Positions 36,608-49,749 of a stretch of DNA of 64,000 nt are shown here, piece after piece; position 1 is the first letter of the stretch; every line of letters begins with the position of its first letter. The translations under genes and the position numbers were made by a program. The stretch is from the NCBI RefSeq assembly GCF_002288925.2, contig NW_022098062.1, forward strand, positions 9,594,605 through 9,658,604. Reading direction: 5' to 3'. This DNA is from Delphinapterus leucas. Lineage: Eukaryota > Chordata > Mammalia > Artiodactyla > Monodontidae. Below the pieces are notes generated by a model. It saw nothing but the letters and a program-made list of their open reading frames with translations, did no database searches and was not told the DNA's origin.

Positions 36608-36872
36608 AAAAAGGAAAGGCCATGGGCTTCCCTGGTGGTGCAGTGGTTGCGAGTCCGCCTGACGATGCAGGGGACATGGGTTCGTGCCCTGGTCCAGGAA
36701 GATCCCACATGCCGTGTAGCGGCTGGGCCCGTGAGCCATGGCCGCTGAGCCTGCGCGTCCAGAGCCTGTGCTCCGCAACGGGAGAGGCCACAGCAGTGAG
36801 AGGCCCATGTACCGAAAAAAAATAAATAAATAAAAATAAATCATTCTTTCAAAAGAAAAAAAGGAAAGGCCA
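36608..36872 (+). repeat. CHR SINE, compact form, with a composite tail
   Basis: Head at 36623/36624. The 15-bp duplication aaaaaggaaaggcca is at 36608-36622 and 36858-36872. The tail holds 'tcattctttc' between two A-rich runs. Confidence 0.93.
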
Positions 36873-37257
36873 AATGTTTCAACCCCTTCGATGTGAATTA
36901 TAATGGACTACATCACTATTTAAGTATGATGGATATTTACAACCTATAGAGAGAAACAGTTTGCTTCCCACTTCTCAAATACCTCATCCAAATAATAAAA
37001 ATGGGCTTCTTTTTCACATTTACTAAAAGGAGTCTAGATGAAAGGGGGAAAACACCCCTGTCAAGTTATAACAACTAAAGACTGAATATGCAGCAAAAAT
37101 AATAAAAATTACTTGTCTACTTTTTGTAGATTCCTTAGGAATCTTTCCATTGACCAAGATTCTATTAATAGTCTGAAGCATTTAAAACATTTTCCCTTCG
37201 ATGGCTATCATAACATAAGGTGGGGAAGGCTCAAAATGAGCAGACTGGTCTCTATTC
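36873..37257. other. Unannotated stretch
   Basis: Nothing recognised. Confidence 0.3.

Positions 37258-37260
<3 letters not shown>

Positions 37261-37308
<48 letters not shown>
37261..37308 (+). repeat. (GT)24 microsatellite
   Basis: Uninterrupted 48-bp GT dinucleotide run. Confidence 0.98.
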
Positions 37309-37311
<3 letters not shown>

Positions 37312-37344
37312 ATGTACACAAAGTCAGGTCCTCCTTGCAAAACT

Positions 37345-37560
37345 TTTTTAAAAAATTTTTTAAATTTAATTTTATTTATTTTTATACAGCAGGTTCTTAT
37401 TAGTTATTCATTTTATACATATTAGTGTATATATGTCAATCCCAATCTCCCAGTTCATCCCACCACCACCCCTGCCCCCCACTACCACTTTCCCCCCTTG
37501 GTGTCCATACGTTTGTTCTCTACACCTGTGTCTCAATTTCTGCCCTGCTTATAGTCATTA
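37345..37560 (-). repeat. LINE-1 3' UTR, minus strand
   Basis: 'tttatacagcaggttcttat', 'catattagtgtatatatgtc' and 'ccaatctcccagttcatccc' are the reverse complement of an artiodactyl/cetacean-type L1 3' UTR. It is 5'-truncated, with no ORF sequence. Confidence 0.7.
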
Positions 37561-38425
37561 CTTATTGTGGAAGTCAGGCTAATCCACAAATTAAAGCATT
37601 TTTCAAAGATTTTATTTTCAAGCCACTAACTTAGAAATGTTGCTTTATATAAAAGCACTCACCCTGTATATGTCAGTATAACCGAAAGCAATAAATAGCT
37701 ATCTGCCATTTCAAGCAGAATAGAAGTTATAAGTTCCTACCCCAGCTCCAGTATTTGGTGAGTATTTGCTCTTAGTTTGATTTCTTCTAGGCCTAGAACC
37801 GACTGACCCACACTAATTTGCTAAATAAACAATGGGCCTAAAGCTTAACTACTAGTTGTTAGTCATCAAAAAAAAAAAGCTGTTTCTACTCCCCCAGTTT
37901 CTTTTTACTTCTAAGTGGAACACAACCAAAACCCAGAAGGTAAATTCAAAAGAGAGAAGGGGGCAGGGAAACATGGCTTTGAGCAACCAAAAAGAAAATC
38001 AAAAGGCTCATGCAACCAAAGCTCATGCATTATGATGAAGAGAAGGGTCTCTCGGGCCCTTACTAAAATCTTATTTTATATAAAAATCATTATTACATTT
38101 ATCTCCTCGTTTCCAGCCCACAGCATATTAAAAGGGGAAAAAAGTAGAAAGAGGAACCAGGAGAGAAAAAAATCCGTTGGAGTAGCAGTGACAGAAGAGA
38201 CAGAAGTATTACAAAACAGAATTCAACAAAACATTTAGTTCATTCAGTTCATGGGAAAGAACTCTATACACTTCAGCACAAAAAATAATGTTCATAGTGA
38301 TGACCCTAAGTTATCAAATAAATTTAAATTATACTCATATGTTCTGTTTAAAAAAAAAGAAAATATTAAATACATTAAACATACATATTCAGGAAAGTGT
38401 CACTATTAAGCTCGTAAGTCAATCA
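37561..38425. other. Unannotated stretch
   Basis: The frame at 37915-38238 is lysine-rich, without any recognisable domain. Confidence 0.3.
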
Positions 38426-38429
38426 GATC

Positions 38430-38590
38430 TTTAGACTGAAGCATGTACTGGCTCTGTAACCTTGGACAAGTTACTTATATTCACTAAGACCCAGTTTCCT
38501 TATATGTAAAATGGAGCTAATAAAACACACCTCATTGGGTTGTTGTCTGCTACTAAGAGCTCAACAATTATTAGTCATTTCTATTACTAC
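38430..38590 (+). repeat. MIR SINE
   Basis: 'ctctgtaaccttggacaagt' and 'cctcattgggttgttgtctg' are MIR landmarks. Confidence 0.75.
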
Positions 38591-38639
38591 TGCTCCACTA
38601 CCACTATTATTCACATTAGAAGGATTTCTATTCCAAATG

Positions 38640-39050
38640 GTTTTTATTGAGGTATAATTACACACAATGAAACACACATATTAGTGTACCATTTGATGAC
38701 TTTTGACAAATGTATGCACCCATGTAACTATCACTCCAATCAAGATCTAGGATACTTCCTCCAAAAAGTTCCCTCCTCTTTTCTACTCAATTCCATCCAT
38801 CCACCTAGAGACAATCACTATTCTGATTTCCATAACCATCACTTAGTTTTACCTGTTCTACTATTCAGATAAATGGAATCACATAACATGTAGCCTATTG
38901 TGCCTGAATTCTTTTATTCAACATAATGTTTTTGAGATTCATTTCAAGTTTATCTTTTTAAATTTCTTTCACTGAAATCATAAAAAATTATTTGTATGAA
39001 TATGCCACTACTTAGTTATCTGTTGGTTGTTTCAAGCTTGGGGCTATAAT
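38640..39050 (-). repeat. Old L1M 3' UTR, minus strand
   Basis: 'ttttattgaggtataattac', 'gatgacttttgacaaatgta' and 'gtttcaagcttggggctata' follow the reverse-complement L1M 3' UTR order. Confidence 0.65.
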
Positions 39051-41965
39051 CCACATATTTTTTAAAATCATAGGGTATATAATGAAGATTCATTTACCAG
39101 TAGTATTCACCATACAGAATATCTTACCATTGATATTAATAAAAGAAGCATTAATATAGAGAATGTAGATACTTCAAGGCCTATAGAGGGCCTTTTAATG
39201 ATTAAATATTCCATACTTCTCACACACCAATAAATATGTAATTGAGATTTCAGTTACTCATAAAGCAATCTTTTATCATATCTGATGAATATTTTTTAAT
39301 TCTGTAGATGATAAAGAATATCCTCAACACTATTAATAAATTAAAATCCTATACCTAAACAGGAGGAAGCTCCTGTGCCAACACTACTCTGGTTGACCCA
39401 CTTAATGGAGAACTTCAGCATAAGTCTTATATGAATTCAAACTCCTGATACAGACGCTACACAATTTTCTGCGTATAGGACAGTTCCCATCCATGTCCAG
39501 TATTGCTGAGTGTAGCAATACGTTTTTCCTAACATCCCTTAACACTGGTTTACAAGAAAGAACCTTATTTCCTGTGATGAGAAATAAGGCACAAGTTTAA
39601 GGAATTCATCTCTTTAGTCATTTTTAAATAATTAATCTGTACAGCCGAAACCCATGCTCTGGCTGATAATATCAATAATAATGCAATTTCTCCCAACACA
39701 AATACATTTTAAGTCAAGTTAACTCAGGGAGGAAATTCTGCCTCATTAGTGAAGACCCTATCCTCTGTGAATTTAGACAATGACTAGGCTTAGAACTAGT
39801 TATCTAAGGAGAGTGGTTTTCAAAATAATATCCAAAAAATACGAGGACTTTAGCATTTACATTACTTTCATTTATTAAATAAACTGTAACTATTTTTAAG
39901 ACTTCAATAACAGAGATGCACACAGATGTGTTATATGCCAATTTTAATAAAACGGAGACAAGCTCCAGGCAATTTCACCTACCAGGTTAACTTGCTTTTG
40001 TGCAGGACTCAAAATAAGGCTTCTCCAGCCATTTCTGTCCATTTGCTGAATGTGAAATTCTTTAAGATATGCCCTTCACTAGAAAGACTGTAGTTGTGCA
40101 CTGGTGTTTGTTCTTCTTCTTCTTCTTACTCAGGACTGTGTATATCCACTTATGTAAAATGGTACAAGCACACACAAATGCTGCACTCCATTAGTTGTCA
40201 GGCAACACTGCCTCAGCACATGCTCTAGATGACACAGCATGACTGTCACAAAATAAGTGAACCTGTAACGTGAAAGTCTGGGTCCTTCTTGCCCTACTTT
40301 TATATTTATGATAGTATTATAAGCTTTGAATACTTCTCCAATAACTTAATGTCTGTGGTAAGGTAAAATGATCAATGAACAATATCAATGAACCATATCA
40401 AAATATGATTAAAATTCTGAGATTTAAGAAAAATATCTAATAATGAATATAGCAAGATTGGTCAGGCTCAAGGCAAATTGACAATTAGTATTAGAAACAA
40501 ATACCAACCAATTCTTCAACCATTATCAAACACACTGATAATAGTATGTGAAATGAAAGACTCTCATATCAGTAACTAAGGTAATAGCTCTTTGTCAATG
40601 GAGGTCACCTTCTACAGCGAGAAAAAATATATATCTCAACTCCTTGATACGTTTAGTGAAGTTAAACCTTACAAAATAGATTTATGATCCCTGTCAAGTT
40701 ATGACATAGTTTGTTGGGGGGAGGGGGGAAGAGTGAGCATAAAAAGAAAGCTTAAGGTTATTGGCGGGGGGAGAATTCAAACAAAATTTAAATCTAACAA
40801 TGAAAATACCACAGCACTGTTCAAGGTAAGTTATCACACAGAACATGAGTAACTAGTACACACTCTGGAGGAAAAGCTTATTAAATCCTATACTACTAAC
40901 ACTGTAAAGAAGTTTATTGGATGAATATACTACTGTTTAAATATAATTATAACCATTAGTTGAAACAAGAAACTAGAGAAAAGCATCTACAATACCTGAA
41001 TAATTGAAAGGCTAAAATTATGTGAAATCTTGACACTTCAGCTAGCAAGGTCATGAATGTTGAAAATCTCATCATGCAAGTGATGATGCAAAGGGTTTAT
41101 TTGTCAAACATGCACAATAGGAGGGAAAAAATTAATATTTAGATAACTTTTTAGTATGCCCTCAAATAAGTTGGTTAAAACATAATGAGATATGTACTAG
41201 TGGTAATAAAACAATGACAGGAAAAACTGCAGAAGTAGTGGCTCTTATAAAAACTATTACCTAAATATAGTTTAAGTAAGAATGGCATGTTCCATAGATA
41301 AGCATGAGCTGTTAAGAAGATGCCAGTATGATTCAAACTATCAATTTATTAAGGCATGGTCTATAAATTTCAGACTTCACAGAGCTATTTGGAACTATAT
41401 AATGAGTTCCAGAAACTCTTCTTTCATTTGTGAAATTTGTTAGTTATCTAACCCCAAGTTCTATTATAAACAGTTCAAATAAAGCCCCTGCCCCCGCCCC
41501 AAAAAAAACTTGCCGTTTTTACTTTTCGTTACCAAGAAACTCCTTTAGTATCTCTCAGTTACAACACAGCTGCACCAGCTGGTGCATCCTGCTAATACTT
41601 TAAATAATTCTGCCAAGCAAGATTGTAATGCTACCAAGCTTTACAACTGCAAATAATGTCAACGATAAAATTAAGACAAAATCTCAACTGAACATACAAA
41701 ATATATTCATCTCTTTTAAAATTTTGAGTGAATAAAAGACAACGACAGGCAACGAGGATTCTTTTTTTTTAATGACTCTGATAATATTTTCAAACACGCA
41801 ATGAAGATTTAAATTAGCCGAGAAACTTACTCAACAATCACTCCAAATTGAACAAGTATGAATTAAGGAATATCAGTGATTCTACTACGAAATTAGGATT
41901 TCCCGCTACTCCATTTTAAAACTTCTAGAGCAGATTAACTGAAATGTTTTCAGAGCAATACAAAC
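39051..41965. other. Long stretch without recognised features
   Basis: About 2.9 kb of AT-rich sequence with no repeat I can name, other than a short (TTC)n run near 40120. No frame with protein character. Confidence 0.35.
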
Positions 41966-41969
41966 ACAG

Positions 41970-42195
41970 CACAGTGGTGAAGGGCACCAGATTTGAGCCT
42001 AGCTCTGCCAAGTATTCACTATCTGTAAACTTTTATTAGTTACCTTAACTCACTGTGCCTCAATTTTTTCATTTGTAGAGATAAAAGTACCTACATTACT
42101 GGGTTCTTGTGTAAATCAATACACATAAAGCTCTTAACAGGAGTCTAGTGCCTGGGTGCTTAGAAATGTTAGATGCCATTGTTGTTTGTTGTTGT
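41970..42195 (+). repeat. MIR SINE
   Basis: 'gcacagtggtgaagggcacc', 'gcctagctctgccaagtatt', 'actcactgtgcctcaatttt'. Confidence 0.8.
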
Positions 42196-43160
42196 TAGGC
42201 AGGGTGGTCTTAAAAATTGTTACCATTTACAAGGACCCTTCTGTGTAAACCAGGATTTTTTTTGATACTGTGCAACTGAAACAAAACACAAAAATAACCT
42301 AGAGCTCCCTAGAGCTCAAACATAGACTGACTTTCTTTAAAATTCAGCAAACTTAAATATATATTTATACTAATTTATCGGTTTTGCACTCATTAGGGCT
42401 CCAGATAAAAATTCATTTACAAAACCTCAGACTAGGTCAAAGAACTCAGGACAGAAATTTTGGCTATAAAAATGTTCTTTGAGAAACCAACCCAATCAGA
42501 AGTGGTCTTACACTCAACTTTTAAAATATCTGATAGAAGTAACAGTGCTAATTCATCCAAGCTCAAAATTGGATGCTCCCAGGTGAACCTGTTTTCAAAA
42601 GAATAAAAATATTTCAAAAAATGTTTTGGGGAAAAAAAAAGACAATGAATTATTTTCCTCTCAGTGAGTAACAAGATAATCCTAGTAAGGAATGTGTGTG
42701 AGGCTCAGATGAGAGAATTGTTTTCAGTGAGAGAAGAGAAACAATAAAGAAGAAAATACAAAATTACAAGGGAAAAATAAAAATTAAAACAATGTTATAT
42801 GTGTTTTACCACAATTTAAATTTTTAATTAAGTCAAAATAAATTATTTTCCATGACCCCATGCATAGCATATAACTGTACGTCTCTAAAATCCAAGATCC
42901 AACCTTTTTGGACAGGATAGAAATAGGAAATAAAATTTTCAAAAATAATAATGTAAGTAATAAATTGTTTCTCATAAAAACACAAAGAATATGTAAGTTG
43001 TGTTTTCCTGAAAGTTGAGATATTGTGATATGGAGATATTTTACAGTCCTCAGAAAAAAATAACCGTAACAAAAGGAAATGTGGAAATATGGATGCTATG
43101 GGGACAATTCATGGGTTCATGGGCTCATTCAAAGCTTTGGAAGGCCCACTCTGACTCTGC
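42196..43160. other. Unannotated stretch
   Basis: Nothing recognised. Confidence 0.3.
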
Positions 43161-43162
43161 TT

Positions 43163-43393
43163 AAAGAAGAGTCAGGGGCTTCCCTAGTGGCGCAGTGGTT
43201 GAGAGTCCGCCTGCCGATGCAGGAGGCACGGGTTTGTGCCCCGGTCCGGGAAGATCCCACATGCCGCGGAGCGGCTAGGCCCGTGAGCCACAGCCGCTGA
43301 GCCTCCGCGGAGCCTGTGCTCCGCAACAGGAGAGGCCACAACAGTGAGAGTCCCGCGTACCACAAAAAAAAAAAAAAAAAAAAGAAGAGTCAG
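43163..43393 (+). repeat. CHR SINE, compact form, with target-site duplication
   Basis: Head at 43176. It ends in a pure A-tail, with the 13-bp duplication aaagaagagtcag at 43163-43175 and 43381-43393. It has an internal deletion in 'gagcctccgcggagcctgtg'. Confidence 0.95.
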
Positions 43394-44845
43394 CATTCTG
43401 ACTATACTTACTTAGAGAAGAGTCAGAGCTCCTGAAGACAAAAAGCCTTGAAACCTAAGGTAGCAATCATCATGGGAAATATTTTAGGAAGTAACTCGAG
43501 GTTTGTGTTTTCCCCACAATTTGTTAGAGGAAAGAAAAAAAAATGAAGATCTAACTATATCATCTCAAGAGCTCAGAACAGTTCCTTTAAAGTAAAATTT
43601 TAGACTTTTCTCCCCAAACAAAAATTGACATATCTGTTGTCACAATGCCATCACAGGCAACTTACATTAATGTACAGTTAGTTCCTTCAGAATTGTTACA
43701 TGCCACCAAGCCAAAGTCAGCACAGAAAATATATTAAATGACTCTCTGGCAAAACAGAGCTTCCAACAGGGCAATGATAAACATAAAATAACTCTTATGA
43801 AAGTTGGGGTATTATATAAAAATATGCAGATTCCTTTTAAATTTGAAATCCCCAATTCATTAAGAAATAAATCCCCCCTTAAAAGAAACTCAGAGCACCA
43901 TATCAACCAGGTCATTCAATTCTAATGTTACAGAGTGAATGCAGCAAAATTAGAACATGTTTTATACAATATTAACTAGTCATGTGAGATCTTAATTTTA
44001 AATGTTTGCTTGTTTACCTGCCCCCATAGCTAAGTACTTACTGTACATCATTCGTTTCTGTCTTTAAAATACTTGGTGGTGAAAATTAAAGCTAAGTAAA
44101 GGATACTATCATTTTCTCTCCAAACAAAAAAACTACTTAAGATAAGTATTAATCTAGGAAGACTCTGGTGCCTGGTCTTTACCCAGAATCTTGGTTGTGT
44201 CTGTAGGAAGGGGGGAAAACTGCTTTTATCAAGGCCAAAGGCAAACACTGCCAGGGAAAAATCAGTCACTGTAAAATGTATAGGGAATAATAAATCAACA
44301 ACAGCCCTTCTCCTCAAGCAGCTTAACATTAACAGTAAAAGTCAACTGCAAGAGATAACACAAAGCAAAACAAGATTAACTGCCACATGACTCAGAGACA
44401 ATTAGGCTGAGCTCAAAGAAGGGAATGGATCACCTGGGCCAGAATAAACAGAAAGTTTCCCTAAGGCTAAGAAGCATTTAAGGAAGGTAATGGGCAGAAG
44501 TTCTTAGAAGGAGGAAGGGCACTCAAGCACTGTGCCTGTACTCTCATACTGATGAAGGAGGCTACCTTGGAAGGAAGTGGATCTGACACCTTTTATCAGC
44601 ATTAAGCAACTAACATGAATGAGGATGGAAAAGAAATATAACTGATTTCCAGGTTTCTGCCACTCCCAAATAATAAAGCAAGCATCAAGACCTAAACTGG
44701 GTAAAACAAACTTCAGTGACTCAGCTTAGGACCAGCTGAAAATGAAGTTCTGGTTAAACAAAACAACTGCTTTCTTTGAACTTGCCTCCTGTGTCAGTAG
44801 GGTAATTGCCCTAGATAAAGAGACATCTTCAAAGGCAGAAATTAC
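43394..44845. other. Unannotated stretch
   Basis: No repeat or gene recognised. Confidence 0.3.
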
Positions 44846-45211
44846 AAAAGACACGACACTTTGTCACAGCTTCCCCTCCCCCCCCCATATCCTCAAGTCC
44901 ATTCTCGGACATATATACACTACCAAACGTAAAATAGATAGCTAGTGGGAAGCAGCCGCATAGCACAGGGAGATCAACTCTGTGCTTTGTGACCACCTAG
45001 AGGGGTGGGATAGGGAGGGTGGGAGGGAGATGCAAGAGGGAGGAGATATGGGAACATATGTATATGTATAACTGATTCACTGTTATAAAGCAGAAACTAA
45101 CACACCATTGTAAAGCAATTATACTCCAATAAAGATGTAAAAAACTAAAAAATAAATAAATAAATAAAATTAGATAAATATCACTTGTTAAAAAAAAAAA
45201 AGACATGACAA
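44846..45211 (+). mobile_element. LINE-1 3' terminus with extra tail
   Basis: Canonical L1 3' UTR from about 44907 ('ggacatatatacactaccaa', 'gcatagcacagggagatcaa') to 'ccaataaagatgtaaaaaac' at about 45145. It includes the G-rich polypurine block at 45003-45029. Near-identical 13-mers (aaaagacacgaca at 44846-44858, aaaagacatgaca at about 45198-45210) may be the target-site duplication. If so, the insert includes about 48 non-L1 bases at its 5' side and a second A-tail at its 3' side. Confidence 0.8.
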
Positions 45212-46695
45212 TCAAGCAAAAACAAACCAAAAAAACATGCACAACAAAAGAACCACCACAGAGCCAGTGGTTCAAACGCTGCCTCGGTTCCTTGCCAAGA
45301 AACAAGTTAATTCCTATGCTAAATACCTTTCCTCTGTTTTCACGTGGTTTTTCAAATGCTGAATGCATCAAGAAATCATACCACTTAAGAAGTTCTAATG
45401 TTTTATGATTTCTCTTTTTTGTTGTGTATTCTGTGGTCGAGATCTGTTTTGTCTTATTTCTGAATCAAAAGAAAGCAGAAACCTTAGCCAGAATAATTTA
45501 CACCAGATATGTGAATTTACATATCAGACAATATTTTTAAAAACAGAAACATCCTCCTGGGGACTCTTCTTATAAGATGATTGAACTAAGGTGGCCTAAA
45601 GACAACCTTTTCCCCCTTCCAAGCACAATCTTCCTGTTCTCTCAGCCTCATCTGAACCTGCTCAACTAAACAAAGAACCACGCAAAGAAAATTTCACAGA
45701 ATACTAACTTCAATAATTTACAGACAAACCAACACACCCCTGGCTCCAGTCTAGAATAAATTACAAGGTTCTTTATTTGCAATGACTCTGCGCTCCTCTT
45801 CTCTTTATCCTCTTATCTCCACTCCTAATAATCTCATATTTCTTCCCTATACATGAATCAAAGCTAAGATTCTTTGAAATATCCCACACATTCATGCAGT
45901 ATCTCTCAGATCAGAATCACCTCAGCTCTACATCGAGACTACAGCAATTCTCAGCACAGGAAGGTGACTATTGAGGGTGCAGTTTAAAAGAAAAAGCATA
46001 ATTAATAAAATAAACCTTATTTGATCAATAAAAAGATACCCATTGTCTTCATATTACAAACACCAAAAATAAAGCTCAAAAATGAGAAAATATTCAGAAC
46101 AAACTCAGTTTAAGACAGGCTTGCCATTAATGTACGTTTGTAGGTGCAACGTACACTAGAAGTCTTACTGCATATCATAAATAGAAATGTTTCCTCTTCT
46201 CAGATAATAGTTTAATTTTGATAATTTTTATTTTGAGAGTATTTTTATTTTAAAAATAAGACAATTTTGTAACTATTTCAAAGTACTACAAAAGGGGATA
46301 AGGCATGAGATTTTTATGTTTATCAAAAAGGCGATGAAAGCCGCAAAAATCTCTGATCAATGGCTAAAGCCACAAACTGCATAACACAGACAACATCTAC
46401 AAAAAGTGAACTTACTGAATACGAAAAATGTTGGAACCTAGTGCTTTGAGCTCCTAATCTAGTGCTCACTTATTTGCCGTGAAATAGAGAACAAATAACC
46501 TAAATGTTGGACTACTATCTTCCCCAAATTAGAAAATAAAATAATGTGAAGTAGAGGAAAAGAAAAAAAAAGAATATCATAAAAAACAGATCTATTTAAT
46601 ACTTTCACTGAAATATGAAGGTCTAAGTTCAAAGGGCCTATTTTTTTTCAAAGAGAGAAGCAGCTAGTTTTACATTAAATAAAACTTCCTGTTCT
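45212..46695. other. Unannotated stretch
   Basis: No repeat or gene recognised. Confidence 0.3.
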
Positions 46696-46699
46696 ATAA

Positions 46700-46920
46700 G
46701 TAACATCAGTTGAACACTTAATATGTGCTGGGCACCACGCTAAGTGCTTTCCGTGATTATCTGGTTTAATTCTCCCAGACACTAATGAAGTACCCACCGT
46801 TATTTTACAGAGGAGAAAACTGAGGTTTACAACAGTTAAGAAACTTGCTAAACTAACAAATTAGGAAGCTGAAACTCCTCTACAGGTCTTCGGACTCCAA
46901 AGCCTGGATTCACCACTATT
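46700..46920 (-). repeat. MIR SINE
   Basis: 'aacacttaatatgtgctggg', 'ttattttacagaggagaaaa' and 'cttcggactccaaagcctgg' are reverse-complement MIR landmarks. Confidence 0.85.
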
Positions 46921-47159
46921 CCCTCCACGAGGAAAGCAGCGGTTTCTAGCCTAGCACTGACTCTTCTTGGCTATACATAAAAACCTGCATCTCCCCATAC
47001 ACTCATCTCTACCGCTCCCTCAACCCACCTGAACTCTTGCTAATTGTTCTTTGTCATTTAGAACTTCTTACATGGCTAGATAAATGTCAACTTCAAAAAG
47101 GTGATAAGGAAAGTGCCTTACAATCTTGAAACACAGCTGATGGGCCCTTTTCCAAAGCC

Positions 47160-48010
47160 TGGCTTACTCATTCATTCATTCATTCAAGTATTCACTGAGC
47201 ACCTACTAATGGGAAGCAGTGCTGTGTAGTGATTAAGAGCATGAGATGGCTTAGGTTCAAATCCTGGTTCCATCACTAACTTAATATGTGACTTTGAGTA
47301 ATTTACTCTACCTCTCACTGCCTTAGTTGCTTGCCTCATCTATAAAACAGAGATACCTATAGGTCTGTAGTGAAGGATTAATCATGTAAAGAACTTAGAA
47401 CAATGCCTGGCACTTCATAAACAAATGTTAGCTTGTATTATTACTGTGTGGGGGACATTTAAGCTAGAAGCTATGCATGATAGAGGTGATATGGCATGGT
47501 ATGCCCTCTCTTCTCAAGCTTGCAAAACATCTGCATAAATAACCACAGACCAATCTGTAAATACTACTACAGGTATTAGTAAATAAATGCTATATGTCCG
47601 AGGAAGAAGAGATTACTTCTAGCTAAAGAGATCAGGGGAGGCCTCATGGAAGAGCTAGAACTTCAGCCAGACCTTAATATAAAGGTAGAGAACATTCCAA
47701 GTACACAATAAAATCACGGAATAGTTAAGAAATTGAGCTCCAGTAAGGAATCATCATGGGAGAACAGTGGTGAAAAACCTGAAAATGTAGGTAAGACTGG
47801 GGTCCGATTATTAAGAAACCTGAAGGTTCAACTAAGGAGTTCACAGAAATACTATCATATTTTAAAATGTGAACTAGTATTAATATTCCCCCCAAGTGGA
47901 ATACACACATGGAAACGAGAGAGCGGAGGCGGGGGCGGGTAATGCGGGAGGAGTGGGAAAGAGAAAAAAAATAGCAAAGCAAGTCAGAGGAGTTGCAGAA
48001 ATCCAGGCTT
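47160..48010 (-). mobile_element. LINE-2 fragment split by a MIR
   Basis: L2 3' terminus at 47165-47205 ('cattcattcattcaagtatt'), resuming about 47445 with L2-type sequence ('ggggaggcctcatggaagag' near 47634). Coding potential is gone. Confidence 0.6.
47210..47440 (+). repeat. MIR SINE inside L2
   Basis: 'tgtagtgattaagagcatga', 'gttcaaatcctggttccatc', 'acaatgcctggcacttcata'. Confidence 0.85.
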
Positions 48011-48019
48011 ACGGGTAAC

Positions 48020-49585
48020 ACAATCATATATACCAGCTTTTCTCAAACTGTACAGTGGCCAACTAAATTTGAGAAAAGCTACACACTCCACCTCGTTTCT
48101 CTCTTCAGGGATTCACAAGGCACACTAGTATTTTACGAACTCTAAGATGTCCTATAGCAAAGAAACAGACTAATTTTGTTCACTATTTTGTTATTTTGTT
48201 GTGGAACCCTATCATTCCCCAAACTTACCTAATGATTCTTTTCCTCCTAGAACATATACTTAAACATTGAGGGACACTACTGTTCTACAGAACTTATTAT
48301 GGAAAACTTTGATACTAAATATCTGGGAAAATGGGATGTGATCACATAAGAGAAAAGAGATATCTTGCAGCCCTATAATCATTTTTTGAAAGTCCCTTCT
48401 AAGATCACAGACTACTCTAGAAGTCTCCCTTATTTTGTTTTATCCTAAGTGGCAAATAAACGAACTAAAGGAGTACCATGAGTATCATACCTTTTTTTCT
48501 ACCTTGAGAACAACAAAAATTTTAAGACTTATACTCCAACAGCAATACAACTTGAATTAACTTCTAATTTACTTGCCCAAAGTGGCCCAAGAATTTCACA
48601 GATGTATTTTCCTTTCTTAAGCCGAAAAAAAAGGACTGGTAGAGCCTGTTTATGTCTACTCTCGTGTCTTTTTAATCTTTTTCTTTCCAATTTACCATTC
48701 TCTATTCTTCCATCCATAAGTGATTTTCCCTTTACTGGCCCTCTTTTGTCCTAAATACCTCTGTCTTCTTTATTTCTCCCAGGTCCCTGTTGAAATTATT
48801 ATCTTGAGCCTTTGGGCTCTCAGTATGATCAGAGAACGCATTCAACATAGGTGACAACACCATGGATGATAGACAGAAGGAGCACACGCTGCAGTTTCAC
48901 CATTCCAAACCCTAGTAGACACTGCCCATCCACCATAGCACTCCTCCCAAATAAACCCATAGTGCTCTCAACAGCTATTTCCAATCTCCTGAAAGTGAAA
49001 CCGATTTACACATAGGTTCTATAGTTCCCATCTGCATTCTTTAGATTCCACCGGCTGAAATGTGAAATGCACTAGCAAACACATCTTACAGGTTACAAAA
49101 GAAACACGGATGTTCTTCAAGGCTGGAGTGGTGTCTTATTGCACATCTACATGAGTCTGGGTTTTAAAAGTCAGTACCTGCATCAAAAGTGCCTGAGACA
49201 CACACAGGGCCTTACCAAAATAGTACCACATTCAGGAACCTTCGCCCAGTTAACATACCTATGGATGAATAAATAATGAGGATAAACTTTAAAACAACCT
49301 TGAAATATTTTACCTTCTAGGAGGCTTTCCGCTACCCTAACTGAATGTTTTCAGTAAGTATGCGTTTCATTATGCTTTCTTCCTGAGCTGGATTTCATCT
49401 AAATGTGGATAAAGCACTGTAATTAAGGAAAACCAATTGGCAAAAATGCTTTAAGAGCAAGACCTCTTTTAAAATAATTAATATCTGTCTCTGTTCAACT
49501 AAAAATGTGGAGTGCAGCAGCATGAAGGAAAATATAAGATTCACTCAATGACAGCACATAACTAAGCTAATTAAGGTAAGTAAAA
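48020..49585. other. Mostly unannotated stretch
   Basis: 48030-48295 is decayed and could be an old DNA-transposon remnant, but it is not assignable. Nothing else recognised. Confidence 0.3.
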
Positions 49586-49587
49586 AA

Positions 49588-49749
49588 ACTGTTTACTGTT
49601 CGTGCCCCGGTCCGGGAAGATCCCACATGCTGTGGAGCGGCTGGGCCCGTGAGCCATGGCCGCTGAGCCTGCACGTCCGGAGCCTGTGCTCTGCAACTGG
49701 AGAGGCCAAAACAGTGAGAGGCCCGTGTCCCGCAAAAAAGAAAAAAAAA
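49588..49749 (+). repeat. CHR SINE, compact form, 5'-truncated (left partner of an inversion)
   Basis: Starts mid-element at 'gttcgtgccccggtccggga' (49598), so the A-box half is absent. It ends with an A-rich tail running straight into L1 3' sequence. Its left flank actgtttact (49588-49597) is not repeated after its own tail but on the far side of the opposed SINE at 50648-50863. Confidence 0.9.

Noticed and set aside
40010..40110. Minus-strand ~40-codon open frame between a possible acceptor and a possible donor
   Set aside because: An in-frame TGA lies immediately at the acceptor, so the frame cannot be spliced in from that site.
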